From: Dermatemys mawii
Taxonomy: Eukaryota; Chordata; Testudines; Dermatemydidae
Length of the DNA stretch: 64,000 nt
Assembly: GCA_007922305.1 (NCBI GenBank)
Contig: ML677364.1
Coordinates: 15,204,606 to 15,268,605 of the forward strand
Reading direction: 5' to 3'
This document shows positions 12,989 through 25,789 of this stretch, one piece after another. Positions within the stretch are counted from its first letter, which is position 1, and every line of letters begins with the position of its first letter. Under the pieces are notes generated by a model that made no database searches, had not been told where the DNA came from, and was given only the letters and a program-made list of their open reading frames with translations. Position numbers and translations under genes: made by a program.

Positions 12989-13210
12989 CAGAATTATAGA
13001 AGTTAGAGATGGGGAAGACTTACTAGATTATTTAGTCCACCCTCCTGCCAATGCAGGTTTGTTTTCAATCATACATTTTCTAGTGAGTCTTCAGTCTAGT
13101 TCCAGTCAATGGGGCTTCTGCCAGAAAATGATCATTTAATGAAACTTCCAGGGGATAAGCATTTAGAAGAGACTACCCTAAACTTCTTTTTGTTTCTCTG
13201 AAGGATTGTG
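12989..13210 (-). mobile_element. L3/CR1 LINE 3' fragment
   Basis: GAATTATAGAAGTTAGAGAT followed by TTTAGTCCACCCTCCTGCCA is the reverse-complement layout of an L3/CR1 3' UTR. Strongly diverged; the 5' side of the element is lost. Confidence 0.6.
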
Positions 13211-13320
13211 TAGAAATGCTGTATTGGAAATGCCAATTCAAATACAGCATTTTATCAACATGGATAAAAGAACAGGGCTCGGGGTAAATCTGGGTAAGAT
13301 CTAGTCACAAACAAGACTCC

Positions 13321-13480
13321 TGATACCTGCCTCTGATAGTTCCACTGTATGCATCCGATGAAGTGGGGACTAGCCCACGAAAGCTTTTGCTTCAATACTT
13401 TTGTTAGTCTTTAAGGTGCCACAGGACTCTTTGTCACTTCTGCAAACGCAGACTAACACGGCTACCTCTCTAATTCTAAG
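13321..13480 (+). mobile_element. Penelope-like element 3' fragment
   Basis: Matches the PLE 3' tails at 37964-38652 and 49000-49160: GCATCCGATGAAGTGGGG, TAGCCCACGAAAGC, and AGGTGCCACAGGACTCTTTG. CAAGACTCC flanks both sides (13312-13320 and 13481-13489), giving a 9-bp target duplication for a 5'-truncated insertion. Confidence 0.8.
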
Positions 13481-14164
13481 CAAGACTCCGTGGAACAGAG
13501 TTTTAAACACAAATAAGGAATATCCTTGGCTATTACTAAATCTAAACGAGTGTCTATAGAGCAAGTTAACTATTTTTTTCCCTGAGGAATGGATCTCATC
13601 ATATTTTCCCCATGTTTTAATGTGTTATCTTTTCTGTATTATGTCTGATCTCCACTAGATTGCCCCCGAAACAAAATGCAAGGCTATCCCTGACTCCAAG
13701 CCTCCTCCAGTATGGTGCTTCTGCTCCACCACCAGGACAGCTTAGTTTTTAGAGATCTGTGACATTAATCATTTAAACAACATTAACAATGCAACTAGGT
13801 GTTGTGGCAACAGTACTATAATTATATGTCCCTGTAGTTGTGTGTGTCTAACGCTTTGCAATACAATGTGCTCTCGTACAGAGCTACTATCTTTTTCAGG
13901 CAAGTTTCATTTCATTAAGACATTATTCCAAAGCTGTCCCAGTAGCTTAGTAGCAGTGTTCATATTTTTATTTTTATTTAAAATTTTATGAAAAGACACC
14001 TAGGACCTTGCATATGTGCCCTAACATCTTCAGTTAATTGTACAATGCAATAAAATCCCAGCAACATTAAAATAATCATTACAACAGGAACACATCATCA
14101 TTCTGATGGGATACTACCTATGCAGTACTATATACTCCAAAGCAGGAGTTTCCAAGTTTCCTAG

Positions 14165-14839
14165 GGCTTGGTTACACTGGCACTTTATAGCTCTATAAAG
14201 CCCCCACGAGCGCTATAACCTCCTCCCCGTCCACACTGGCAAGGCACATAGAGTGCTATAACCACGGAGTTATAGCGCTCCTGGTAATCCACCTCTGCAT
14301 GGGGAATAAGGGCTGTAGCGCAGCTGCTGTAGCGCTACAGCAAGAATGTGGACACCCACTGCGCTACAAGTGATCTCTTGAGATGCCTAGAGCCATTTAA
14401 GGCAATTGACGTCTCTTCTCTTTGTTTTGAACTCAGCTGGAGGAATGCGGAAGTACTTCTTTAGAGTTTCTCTCTTAACTCGGCAGATAAGCAATGCAAA
14501 TGTTTAAGGAGGGAGCCTGTGTGAAAACAAAGCCCTCTGTGAACGGAGGCTCGCTGACAGGCTTTCAGAAGAACAGAAAAATCACTGGCTCTCTCCCTCC
14601 GCATACAAACAACACATTCCCCCTCACCCCCCTCGCTTAAAAAGCACGTTGCATCCAGCTGAATGCTGGGATACCTGCCCTAATGCGCTGCTCTTAATGC
14701 CGCATTAAGTGCCCCAAATGTGGCCATGCTATACCGCAGGAGCATCTGAGTGTGGACATACAATAGCGCTATACATATTACTGTATAAGGGGACCGCTAT
14801 AACCAATAGCGCCATAATCTTGTAAGTGTAACCATACCC
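14165..14839. mobile_element. 675-bp MITE, copy A
   Basis: Inverted ends GGCTTGGTTACACTGGC and TAAGTGTAACCATACCC bound the element, with CTAG on both sides. Copies lie at 28660-29351 (diverged) and 57440-58115 (very similar, nearly equal length). The motif TATAGCGCTATA-like recurs at both ends. PIF/Harbinger is possible, given TAA flanks on copy B. No transposase frame. Confidence 0.8.
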
Positions 14840-15277
14840 CTAGTCTCACTAAGGCAGGGAAGCTGCAGATAGTCCTGGCCTCCAGCTCCAGAGGTAATAG
14901 AAGGTGTTTTACATTTTAATCCGTTGGCCACAGGGCAGGGAGTGGTTGCTTTTAGGCTCTCCCATTAGGACAGCTGCCAGGATACCACCTGTGGAGAGGG
15001 AGAGCAAGCCACCCAGTATTCCCTCTAACTGAAACATCCAGCAGCAGAGATGAGAGAGAGTACCAGCAAGTCTTCACGGCACCCCATCAGGAGGCACAAC
15101 TGTGAGACAGGGGAAAAAGCCACTGGCCTCTCACTAAAAACTCCTGTCATGCTACCCTGAGTGGAAGAGCCATTCTGAGACAACATCAGAGGGAAGATTC
15201 AGAGGAATAGTTTGGATGGGGTGTGTGCAGATAGAGAGAAACCACATGAAGGTGTGATGCTATCGCACAGTTTTGCT

Positions 15278-15370
15278 GAGACAAGGTGGGTGAGGTATCA
15301 TCTTTTATTGGGCCAACTTCTGTTGGTGAGAGAGAGATAAGCCTGCCCGTTTACACAGAGCTACAGGTTT
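15278..15370 (-). repeat. PLE-type 3' tail fragment (family 2)
   Basis: ACAAGGTGGGTGAGGTATCA and ATTGGGCCAACTTCTG are the reverse complement of the repeat at 8804-8902. The hammerhead-like part is partly deleted in this copy. Poly-A-free and 5'-truncated. Confidence 0.45.
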
Positions 15371-15954
15371 GCTAGCATTTGTTTGGGCATGACTTGCATA
15401 ACTCACTTACTCTGTTGCCACTTACAAATAGTGCAGTCAGGCCAAACTGATGCTGATAAAACTTATTCCATTTGCATGTGCCACTTATTTGTCAGAAATT
15501 TTTTTTTGGAATGTTTTGGAGTGTTATCGGCACTGTTTCCCACCTCCCGCCCCCAGTCTCTGTGCCTGTAAAGCCAGGTGCCTTAGTTCCCATGAATCCA
15601 AGTAGACAGGGCTCAAAACATGACAGAAAAAAAAACTCTATATGTCATTTAAAATAGCATTTCTATAGATAAACAGACAAAACTCTGAATCTTTATCTCA
15701 GGCCCTCAAGGAGGAGCAGCAATTGCTGGGTCCCACTGGAAAGTGGAGAAATCCCTTTTCCAGCGGTTCCAAGTTTCCATGACTGGTCCTTATAGTGCTG
15801 GACATAAATGCTCTCACTTCTGTTTAAATAGAATTATTGGTACAGGACTAAATCTAGTCCATTCTGGGCATGAGGCAGGTGTAATTCAGGGTGGGAGGTA
15901 ACTTCCACACTTGCAGAGGAAGGAGTAAACATTTAAATCTAAATAATACTTAGT

Positions 15955-16026
15955 CGTGCCATGAGCGCAGGGGACTGGATTAGATGACCTATCATGGTCC
16001 CTTTCAGTTCCATGATTCTATGAATT
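15955..16026 (+). mobile_element. CR1 LINE 3' end
   Basis: GGGGACTGGATTAGATGACC, then GGTCCCTTTCAGTTCCATGA and a final ATTCTATGAATTT, is the conserved CR1 3' terminus. Severely 5'-truncated. Confidence 0.8.
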
Positions 16027-16476
16027 TCAGGTCAAGTTGTTATTGTTCTTTGCTGAACTTTTAGGAAGCATTGCTTTCCCAAATAACTCTGTAATATTAC
16101 TTGCAGCATATTGTGTTCAGATGATTAAAGGCAGAGAGAGACACTCTCATTTTTAGAATTTAATCTGTTGAAAATAAGTTGACCCATTCAAAGTAAATTT
16201 TAAAGAGAAGCTTTGCTCTGAAGAGTGGCTGTAAAGATGACATTGTGGAATGCCATGTTTACTGTCCATATCCAATGTATTCACTTTACAAACATGCCAG
16301 ACCTGTAAATTCAGCCTGCATTCTGAGACAAACTGGATATTATCTTCTTGCACATTTATTAACAGGAATACAGGTTCTGAAAGTTAAACTGTATCTTATA
16401 CAGAGCCCCATTGTCTTCAGATGATGTCTTCCATGGATACTTCAGTGCTCTGCATAGGTGTAACTGAAGACAATTT

Positions 16477-16677
16477 TGGACTTATCTACACAGGGAAATT
16501 GATCAGTGTAGCTATAGCAAAATAAGTTATTGTGCTATAACCATGCCAGAAAAACTCCCAGTATGGATGCTCTATTCTGGTATAAAAATGACTTTTATTT
16601 GGGAATAGAATGTTCACACTAGGAGTTCTTGTTTTGCTATAGCTATGCCAGTTAACTTCCCCATGTAGACAAATCCA
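16477..16677. mobile_element. 201-bp MITE
   Basis: Inverted ends TGGACTTATCTACACAGGGA and CCCCATGTAGACAAATCCA. The two halves carry mirrored words (GCTATAGC, CTGGTATA/GAATAGAATG). Non-coding; target duplication unclear. Confidence 0.65.
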
Positions 16678-19600
16678 TAGTAAAGTAAACAATCAGGCTG
16701 ATGCACAAACAGAACAGAATTCAGCTCACAATCATCTTTCTTTTGGCTCTTGTAGAATCAGTGCTTACCCAGTCTGGTTCTTGGGCCTGCCACTGCCTTA
16801 GTTGCTCTAATTAAGAAAACTTTGCATGGTGGGTGTTTTCTCAGTAACTCTCCCCTTCTGGGAGTCTGGTTTATTAGCATAAAGTTCAAAATAACACAAA
16901 ACTTTCACCAAACCTTCCTAGCTGGCTCCTGCTCTCTGCAGACTTGAACTTCCCAGGCTGTCCCATGGAACTAACTTGTATGTCTCTGTGTAGTGCATCA
17001 TGTGACCCTTTTATGCATCTGTTCTATCCCGGCAGCTGAGCCCCAACCCCCTTCAAGGGCCAGCTCTCCCTTTGACAGTTTTCAGGGTAACAGAAGATAA
17101 AAAGCGGGGAAATGTATTTTTGCCATTGTTGATGCTGAAAGTAGATCTGGTAAGTCAGAAGGTGGCAGTTTTACCTAATCACTTTTCTGAATAATTTTCA
17201 CTGTAAATACTGTTGCATCCATACATTCAGTCCTCAGTCCCTTTTCATTCAGTCTGAGCCTCTTTTTCAGCTACTGTAATGACCTACATATTGTAAATGT
17301 GTACATCTCCCAGCATTTTGGCTGTGTAACCTCTTTCTGAAAAGTCTGCACTGCATGAGGTCAAACATGGACTGCTGAATAGGTCAGAGATTTCCAGCTT
17401 TTCAAACAGTAATAGCATATAAAATGTGTTTATGGCAAGATGTTTAGATTTGTCATCTCTGGGTTACTAACTATACTTTAAGAAGAGAATCTAAAGAAGA
17501 TACAGTACCATCAGTGCTCCCACACTGTACTAGTATGTGTGATGATGTAGCTGTGGTTTTCTGCTTATACTCATGCTGTCAACACTGAAATGAAAGGCAT
17601 TTGAACCATCAGAATTTAGAGGCTGGAATAAAGCAGGATTGTGCCAGGGCTACTGTGGTAGCCATAAAGAGCCAGAATTTATGAGTGGAATCCTGTGCAA
17701 GTTATTTCCCATTCTAAGAACCATTCTGTGCTAGCTGTTGGCAAAGGCTCTCTTTAACAGTGTCTACTGCCAGGATTTATCATAAACGGGGAAAACGGCA
17801 AGCACAAAGGTGTTTATTGACATGTCATAAACCAAAATAAATAGGGGTAATTTAAGTTTTGTTTTCTTCTCTCATGCTGGGAATCCCTTTATGTTCGCAT
17901 TGTTTTCTCTGCCATTCTTCCATTGCCCTTTTCACCAAAAAAGGGAGGGAAGGTGCTTACAAGTAAGGCCCCAAGTAAATATTTAGGCACCTAAATGAGT
18001 ACCCTGACTTCCAAACCAGTCGGCTCTTCCTTTTGAAAACCTCAGCCAAATGTCCTGCTTATTGGCCTATCTCATCTCTCTCTGTTTTGCTTTTTGGATG
18101 TTGGCTATTGACAAGAGCTGGTTCCCACTGTGCTGGTATAGAACCATAGTGGAAAGTATTGGGCTTTGTGAATAGAGAGCTGAGTTGAGCAGAGTTCAAC
18201 CAAAGGAGGAACTTTTATTGCTCATTTTCAGGTGTAAAGAAAGCTGTGAACATCACCTAGAACAAATTTATCTAGATAAACAGGAATTTGTGGCAGGAGT
18301 GGGTACTTTTGCCTTTTTCACTTCCTATTTGGATTACCGTAATGTGCTCCAGGAGATTGGGCAGTCCTTGGAGGTTCCTTAGAAACTTCAGCTAGCGCAT
18401 AATTCATGGGCCAGGCTGTGTGGAGGGGTTGATTGAAATACATTAGTGCTCCCATAGGCTGCCCTGGTTTCCCGTTCATTACCAGGTGTCGGTAAATAGC
18501 TTATCTTGGTATTTCAAGACTTATGTATCTCTCTTAAAGACTGCAATTCTTCTGGTATCGTGCTGTGACACTTGAGGTCAGCTGATGAACTTTGGCTAAC
18601 TGTCACTAGAGTGGACTGCCTGAGGGCTGAAGGGAAGTATTTGTTCAATATCCTTAACTCTGGAATCTCTTCTCTCAGTGGCCTGAATAAGCCTGACTTT
18701 GTTAACCTCCAGAGCACGGAGCAAACACCATCATTATGTTCAGGCTTTTTGTATGAGAGGCTGGGAGAGGTATTTTTATGTTCTTGTTTTAGTACGGTTA
18801 GTCTGCTTTATTTGAACTGATGCTTGTAACACTAAATCTTGGGTAGTTTTTATGTACATGTGGAGAATTGGTAATGGGCACATTTAAAAATTGAAAAAGA
18901 AATGTGCTGCTTCTGTGGTTTTTAGTGCGTTTTCTAAAAACATGATACTTTAATTTAAATGGTGCATGGTGAGTTTTTAGCCTCTAGTGGGCCCTTGGAC
19001 TCCAAGTTATAGACTTGTGGTAAACCACTGGCCGCTGATCCCTTATGACAGGCTAGATGTGTTAACAATCCACAGAATTACTGAGCTATATGTTTGCCCT
19101 CTGATGTGACTCCATGTCTAGATTTAAAAACGATAAATCCTTTGGATTATATTGAAAATTTGAACTTTCAAGAAATAAATGGTGCAACTAGCCTAAGACA
19201 TAGGTCTCTTAAGCTGTCCTAAATTTAGATGCAATTCACTAATCCCTCATGCACTTTTCATTGCTCTTGGCAGCATGTAGGGTTTCTCTTATATTTGTGA
19301 TGGAAACACCTGTTTACAAATCATGTCACTGAGATACGCATCTTCCTTATTGGTTCTCCAAGGTACTAGGTAAATAGGCACAGTTCCTCTGGCAAACATC
19401 ACTGCATTGCAGACTCATTTGCACCAGGAAATTTTTGTTCATGTACATTTCACATATGGTAGCCATAAGATATCGCAGTGGAATACATGTAGCTCTAGCT
19501 CTCTATTTGCCTTACTCTCGGTATCAGCTTGTATCACTGATTGATGGTGAATATGTATTAACAGAGCTTTGCAGGCATTTTATTACAACAGTTACACAAT

Positions 19601-19692
19601 GCCATTATCATGGAATAAAATATAAATCAAAAACTCAGCAGGCTAAGGCACTCCTGCGTGTTCGGGTGGTCCCTCTTAATTATCGATAAATT

Positions 19693-20565
19693 CTAGGTAG
19701 TTTTCATGTTCAAGTATTACTGTTATATTCTGTTGTTTTCCATATACTACATTATGTCCATGAACCAAGTCATTTATATTTTTTTTGCCATATGCTAAAC
19801 AGGAATGTGACCTGTCATTCTAATGTGGCAAATAAATATATTAAATTTAAGTCTCTTACAAAACTAAAGAATATTCCAGTATAAACTTAGTTATTGCACT
19901 GAAGACAAATCCTTGAGAATGCTGGCAGCTTACACAATCCTTTAACTTCCACATACTATTTGTCACTGTCAGTGCAAAACATGGAGCAGAAACCTTGCAA
20001 TTATCCTCCAGTGAATGTACTTTCAAATCAAAAGAAAGGGCAAATCTGTGGTATATCTGACAAGCAATCAGCTCACCTTCATGCCAAGAAAAAAAAAGCT
20101 CTTCAGTGGTGCTTCTTAATGATGACACACATCGGGCCAGGTCTGCTAACAACACTTAGAGCAAGAAAGATGACAGTAACTTTTTCTTTAAATTAAGCTA
20201 GAAGCTTGGGAGCAGACAGTGCAAGGTGCTCAGATATGTGCTCTGTGGTAGTATCATAGCTTTCTGCCCTGCCCTTCACATTATGAATGAATTAACAAAG
20301 AACAACATCAGAAAAGGCACTGTAGCATTTTGATATTCTTATCTCAGGTTAATGCCCAGTAGCCTTCTACATTTGATACCATTAGGAAATAGTGAAGAAG
20401 TACAGCTTTTGTGTGTAGACAAGACCTGTGTTTGAAATGTACGTATTGACAAACCAACGGGTATCATTTTTAATTTGATAATATTTGCCTAATTATTAAA
20501 ACTCAATCTCAAATCAATATATCCTAGGTAGTTTTCAGGTTCCAGTATTACTGTTATATTCTGTT
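19693..20565. repeat. 42-bp direct repeat at both ends of an 873-bp segment
   Basis: CTAGGTAGTTTTCATGTTCA at 19693 and CTAGGTAGTTTTCAGGTTCC at 20524 begin matching 42-bp segments that differ at two positions and both end in ATATTCTGTT. The interior shows no recognised gene. It may be a decayed repeat pair or a local duplication. Confidence 0.6.
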
Positions 20566-20852
20566 ACTGTTACATTGGTGGAGAAGATCATAACAGTTAA
20601 TCCTAATTCCTGTGGTTGTTTACTAATTAAAGAAACATTTAATACAAACATTTGTACTTAAACATTATATTTTAAAATTTATGAGCAGGGTTATAGTTTT
20701 TCTGCATTGTGCTAGATCGTATGGATTTTTACAAAATATTTCCAGCATTTGTTTAAACTGGAAGGGCGGTTTGCCTCATTTTTTTTAAAGTCCAGACAGC
20801 TTTTTCCCTCTATTCTCTTAAATTTACAGGTATATTTTTTCTTATCAACTTA

Positions 20853-21092
20853 GGCCTGGTCTACACTAGGAGGAATAAGTTACATTAATAATGTAGCTGA
20901 AGTCGGTATACTTAAGATCTGCTTACCGCAGTGTCGATGTCCCACCTTGACTCTGCCTGTGCTTTTTGCTGTAGTGGAATACTGGAGTTGACAGGAGAGC
21001 GCTTGGCAGTCGATTCATCATGTCTTCACTAGACGCAATAAAAATTGACCCCCGCTAGATCAATCTCTCCAGAGTTAAGTATAAACATGCCC
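20853..21092. mobile_element. PIF/Harbinger-like MITE
   Basis: Starts GGCCTGGTCTACACTAGG and ends AGTATAAACATGCCC, with TTA on both sides (20850-20852 and 21093-21095). A 3-bp TWA duplication and GGSC termini fit PIF/Harbinger. The element at 28511-29445 belongs to the same broad type. Confidence 0.7.
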
Positions 21093-21181
21093 TTAGTGAA
21101 TATCAGGAAAGTCCAGATTTTCAAAGGCCCATATAATATTAAGTCCAACTCCTGTTGTCCTCCAGTGGAAGTTGGTCACCT

Positions 21182-21265
21182 AACTGCCCTTTGTACTTCT
21201 GAAAACCTCCTCCTAAGANNNNNNNNNNAACTGCCCTTTGTACTTCTGAAAACCTCCTCCTAAGA
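21182..21265. other. Assembly gap with duplicated flank
   Basis: Ten Ns at 21219-21228 separate two identical 37-bp copies (21182-21218 and 21229-21265) that begin AACTGCCCTTTGTACTTC. A gap between identical ends suggests unmerged contig overlap, not genomic tandem repetition. Confidence 0.85.
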
Positions 21266-21422
21266 CCAGATGTAGATACTATATTATATATCAGTGCAGA
21301 TGTTAACAAAGAAGTTGCCTGTGCACTAGCAGACACAGTATTAACATTCTAAATAATATAGCTAAAGGCCTGATTGGCCGGGTGAGTACTCGGATGGCAG
21401 ACCTAAAAGAAAATACCCGAAA

Positions 21423-21617
21423 GGCCCGATTCTCATGTTGCTTTGAACCTGGAGTCAGTTATAACTGGGAACTGTGTGTGGAAAATTCTACTGATGTTGT
21501 AAGTGAGCAGAGAATTCTAATTTGGAAGCTTTTTTTAGTTTTATGACCACTTGCACTGGATTCACATAGGTGTAAATAACTACCCAAGATGAAAGGCCTT
21601 ATTAGAGAATTAGGCCT
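21423..21617. mobile_element. MITE nested in the 5S-derived SINE
   Basis: Ends GGCCCGATTCTC and GAGAATTAGGCCT are inverted repeats. The body has GGAGTCAGTTATAACTGG and TAAATAACTACCCAAG. It separates the 5S-like head from the rest of the SINE. Confidence 0.55.
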
Positions 21618-21847
21618 ATTATGCATTAAGAAGTGGTGGTGATGATTCAGAAGGTAGCAAAGCACCTACTAAATCAGTGATAAACCTCTGTTCCAGGATA
21701 CTCTTAGGAGCCATTGGGCAGGATTCACTGACACTCCAGCTATTTTGTGCCATTCAAGCTACTCCAAGCAGTGGACCAGTGCATCTGGGACATCGCTTTG
21801 CTGAAGAGGCCTGTCTTTCGAAAAAGACGTAGGACTGGATTCCTAAA

Positions 21848-21960
21848 GTCATAGATTCCAAAGTCAGAAATGTCCACTGTGGTCACCTAATCTGACTACT
21901 ATATAACCCAGACCATAGAAATTCCCCCACACTGTGTTATTCCAGGTTCATGCTGAAATA
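21848..21960 (-). mobile_element. CR1/L3 LINE 3' fragment
   Basis: GTCATAGATTCCAAAGTC followed by CACCTAATCTGACTACTATA is the reverse complement of a CR1/L3 3' UTR. It interrupts the 5S-derived SINE. Confidence 0.6.
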
Positions 21961-24900
21961 ACTTCACTGGCTTCAGAAGAGGAACACCAGCATAAAACTC
22001 GAGTAATACAGTGATGAGCCAGGCCTATAAAAATTGAAGTCCTGACCATTTTGTGGTCATTAAACATCCCTCAGAATAAACAGTACAACACAGAGTGCCA
22101 AATCCACAGTATCACAGTGATACTTCTGAGCAATCCTGCCCCTGAAGTGATCAGCTGCAAATCACATAGGTTCATTTACGTTTCAAACTAATGTTGAGTT
22201 GTTATATATTTGTAGTATCACAGCAAAGAAAAAAATGCACCTCAATCTAAGAAGGAAAGCAAATATTACTGTAAAACTCTTAAATAGTGCGCATAGTTAT
22301 TGTGGGTATAGATTAACGTGCTTCATGGGTTCAGTAATTATTTATGAATTAGAGCCAATTTTTTTCTCAAAATGGAGCTCCTGCTCATTAAGTACAGTCA
22401 TTGTCAATGATTAGCTTTAAAGTTATTTTCATGCACCAGTGGTTCAGATTAAGAAAAATAAGTAACTCATTTTACAGCAACATGTAACAGCTGTATACTC
22501 TTTATTAATAGCTGATGGGGTTCTTTGGATTTCTTTTTAATTACTATTGAAAAGAAACCAACCTTTTCAATTGCCACAAATCCTAGAATGACTAGAACAG
22601 TCTTTGTTTTTTAAATGTCATGTTATCTCAGGAAAGAGCTGCAAAAAGATGAATTTGTCGGTTTGGTGTAGATATAATTTGCTGGTGCTCAGGGTATATG
22701 GTTTTCCTTTTAATCCATGTTGTGGCAATTTCTGTGTAGTAAACAATACATTACTTTTGCTGATGAAATGGTGAGAATAGTGATTTAGCAAGGAGGAAAT
22801 AATTAAAACTGTTTGTCTTGCAGACTGTCAGAGGCTGTTAGGGATTACACAAATAAAACTTAACTTTTTTTTCTGTCTGTGTTACAGTCTCTGCGAAGTT
22901 CACAAACAATTGTAATCCTCTTTTACTGAGCACAGACTTCAAAGTAAAAGGTCGGTTCTCTTTCATCCATTAAGGATAGTCTTAGATTAGTGAAAAGTGA
23001 ATATTTTATTATGAAAATGTGCTGATCAGAACACTGGCGCCAGATTCTGAGCTCTGTTTTGGCCCCTTTATGCCACTTGGGGACTGAAAACCAGCCAGAT
23101 TGTCTCACCAGCAATCCACAGAGCTGTGTAGCCAACAGAATGACCCTCTGCTACCTCTCGATATAGCTCCCACATGGGAGCATGCCTGAGGAAGGGACAG
23201 GGTGTCCTAGAGTGTTTGTGGCTCAAGCACTTTGCAGGACACCAGACAGTAATTTGGGGGCGCTGCAGCCAGGCCAGAAGTTAGAGCAGCCCCTGGGGCT
23301 GAGCCAAGGTAGTTCCCAGCAGTCCAAGAATACAAAAGGCACAACGTATTGGAGTCACTTTCACTTCCACTCTTGCTGGCTTGTGCTTTCCACAGGACAA
23401 CCTGCACGTTCTGTCCCCAGGCTGTATGCATGACAGCTAGTGCACTCTCTCCATCTTCATGGCCCACTGTGAATGCCTTTCCCTGCCCTTTGCAGGGCTG
23501 GCTGGGTCAAGCTGCTGACATGAATTCACCTGATGTAGGTCTGTTCCTCCTTCTGTTGAACTTATTCTTTGTCACCAAAATGCTGCAACCGCAGCTGCTC
23601 ATGTCTGCTCCAGGGACTGGGAGAAGGGAGCTGATCCGCTGCAGTCTTCCACATATCCTGCAGAAGCTGGTGGAGGGCTTGCAGTAGTGAGAGTGGTATT
23701 CTGAGGAAGGGGTTGCTGGGATGGCATTGAAGACACCCTGGCTGCTGAAGTGCTGAGGAGACGTCAAGTTCCATCCCACTGCACCATCAGGGGTGACTTG
23801 AGCGTATTTATCAAATGAGAATGTCCTGGGAGACCCCGAAGAGAGTGATAACTTACATGTGTTTGTTTTTCAGTCAGGGTGGTGATGGAGCTATATGGCA
23901 TTGAGTCAGCAATGGTGGGCCTTGTGGAAAGACTTGGATTTCCAGAGGGATATGAGGGAAGGGAGGGTGGGTGCTTGGCACCCTGGGGTAGGAACATTAT
24001 TCCAGGCATGGGTGAGGGTCGGGTGGCAGCATGGAAAGTGGCGTGAAAAGGAAATGAAGGAGTGGTGAGGCTGGCATCTCTGGTGAAACAAAAGGGAGAT
24101 GGAGGAGGGGGTCATAATACAGAGTGAGCTGGGAAAGAGATGAAAATTTAGCATGTGAACCTGTGTGCATGGTGTTACAGTGGAGCCCTGATTGAAGCCC
24201 CTGGGTTCTGCTGTACAGTACATACTAAATAATAAATGGATGCAGAATTGTACAGAGACTTCAAGGTGAGGACTAGAATTTTAAGCATCATTCAGGAAGC
24301 GCAAGGGAGGCAGTGAAGGGATTTGAAGCACAGTGCCAACTGATTCAGAATCAGAGTTCAAACCTCAATTCAAGTCCCTGCCTTTATTTTGATGTGTTAA
24401 AAACATTTACTGAATCACAACACACAATGATTTCCATTCATGAATTCAATTGGAAATTTCCCCAACAAACAAAGTCTTAATAATTCAGGACCATCTCTGT
24501 TCATACAGCATTACAATGAGGAAACAGACTCACTTCTTGTCTTCAATCACAATGAAAAGTATGCATGGCATAAGAGAGCCAAAGAGAATTATTAAAGAGC
24601 AAGGTTCAATATATCCCCTAATGAAGCACATTATCTCAGCACATGATGAGCTCACAGTGTGTGTTTATTGCATCACACAAACCTCACAGGCTCGTTTCCC
24701 ATTCTAAACGAGCACTCTAACCTTTGTGTTAAAGACCCCTCCAAATAAAAGCACAACAAAATACTTCCTGGGGCACTTACTATAATGAAAAGGTTAATTC
24801 TTACAGCTATTATTGTGATCAGAGGTAATTCAGGAAACTTAGAAGCTCCTGTTTATTCTGAATGGAACCCTAGGGGATGAGAGCAGAAGCTGCTTATGCC

Positions 24901-25789
24901 CTGAAGGGGTGGAGCAGGAAGCCCTGGGTAAGATAGGTAGGGGATCTGAGTGAGAACAAAATGAGGAGAAGCGGATGAGGTGCTGAGGAAGCTGGTTGGA
25001 TTTATGAGAAGATTTTCATCTCAGGAATATTTCTGCAAAATTGTTGCACTCTTGAAGGATTTTCGTGCCAAATGAAATAGAAAGCGTTTCTCCTCTTCTT
25101 CTCCTTTTATTTTGAGTTTCTTTTCATTTTCCTATCTTAAATCATGGGGTTTGTTCCTTTGCCTTTGCTCTTGTTCTTCTCAATGCCTGAATTAGCTCTG
25201 AGCCCTTATTGTGTATCCTGGACGTGTATCCTGGACTCTTTTCCACAGAGTTTTCCACAGGGCGCGCACATACTGTACCAGCCTCCACACCAGTACACCA
25301 CTTCTTCTATGGCTCCTGTCACTATTCAACACCAGGACCCCTGACAAACAATTCTGTGCAGAACACATTTTGTTGAGCACTCTGCATTTGGGCAGAAAAA
25401 TTGAAATTGTTCCTCTTCCATTGTCTTGCTCTACATTTGCTGCTCCCCCCTCTGCCTACTAGTCAGTCCTGTGGAGAAGACTGAATGGCAGTACCATTTT
25501 TTTCATCCTTAGCACATAGAAGCAGCAAGAAGTGGGAGAGAGAGGGGAAGAGGTGCAGGGAGGAAATACCAGAGAAGAGGCTGAGGAAAGCAGCCAAACA
25601 GTGGGAAGAAAAAGTCCTGGGGTACATATTTCATTATTCCGGCTTTTAGCTAGTTGATTATGTGGCTAATAATGATTTGGAAATTAATGAACTGTCAGTT
25701 TTCTATTTTATTGTAATTGATAAGAAAACAAAAACAACTACAATGGTTGCCCTTAAAATGTTGCTACCAGTTAGAAACATACGTCCTGT

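Larger units (their letters stand above)
21366..22078 (+). mobile_element. 5S rRNA-derived SINE, split by later insertions
   Basis: GGTGAGTACTCGGATGGCAG at 21380 resembles the 3' part of 5S rRNA. Body pieces follow at about 21618-21842, and the tail segment CCTGACCATTTTGTGGTCAT lies near 22040. The order fits an AmnSINE/SINE3-like element interrupted by a MITE (21423-21617) and a CR1 piece (21848-21960). The exact family name is uncertain. Confidence 0.5.

Noticed and set aside
21380..21425. 5S rRNA gene
   Set aside because: Only the 3' part of a 5S-like sequence is present, with changes, and SINE body text follows.
23182..24223. Cluster of overlapping 70-112-codon frames on both strands
   Set aside because: No domain, no splice or repeat support, and similar lengths on both strands indicate chance.
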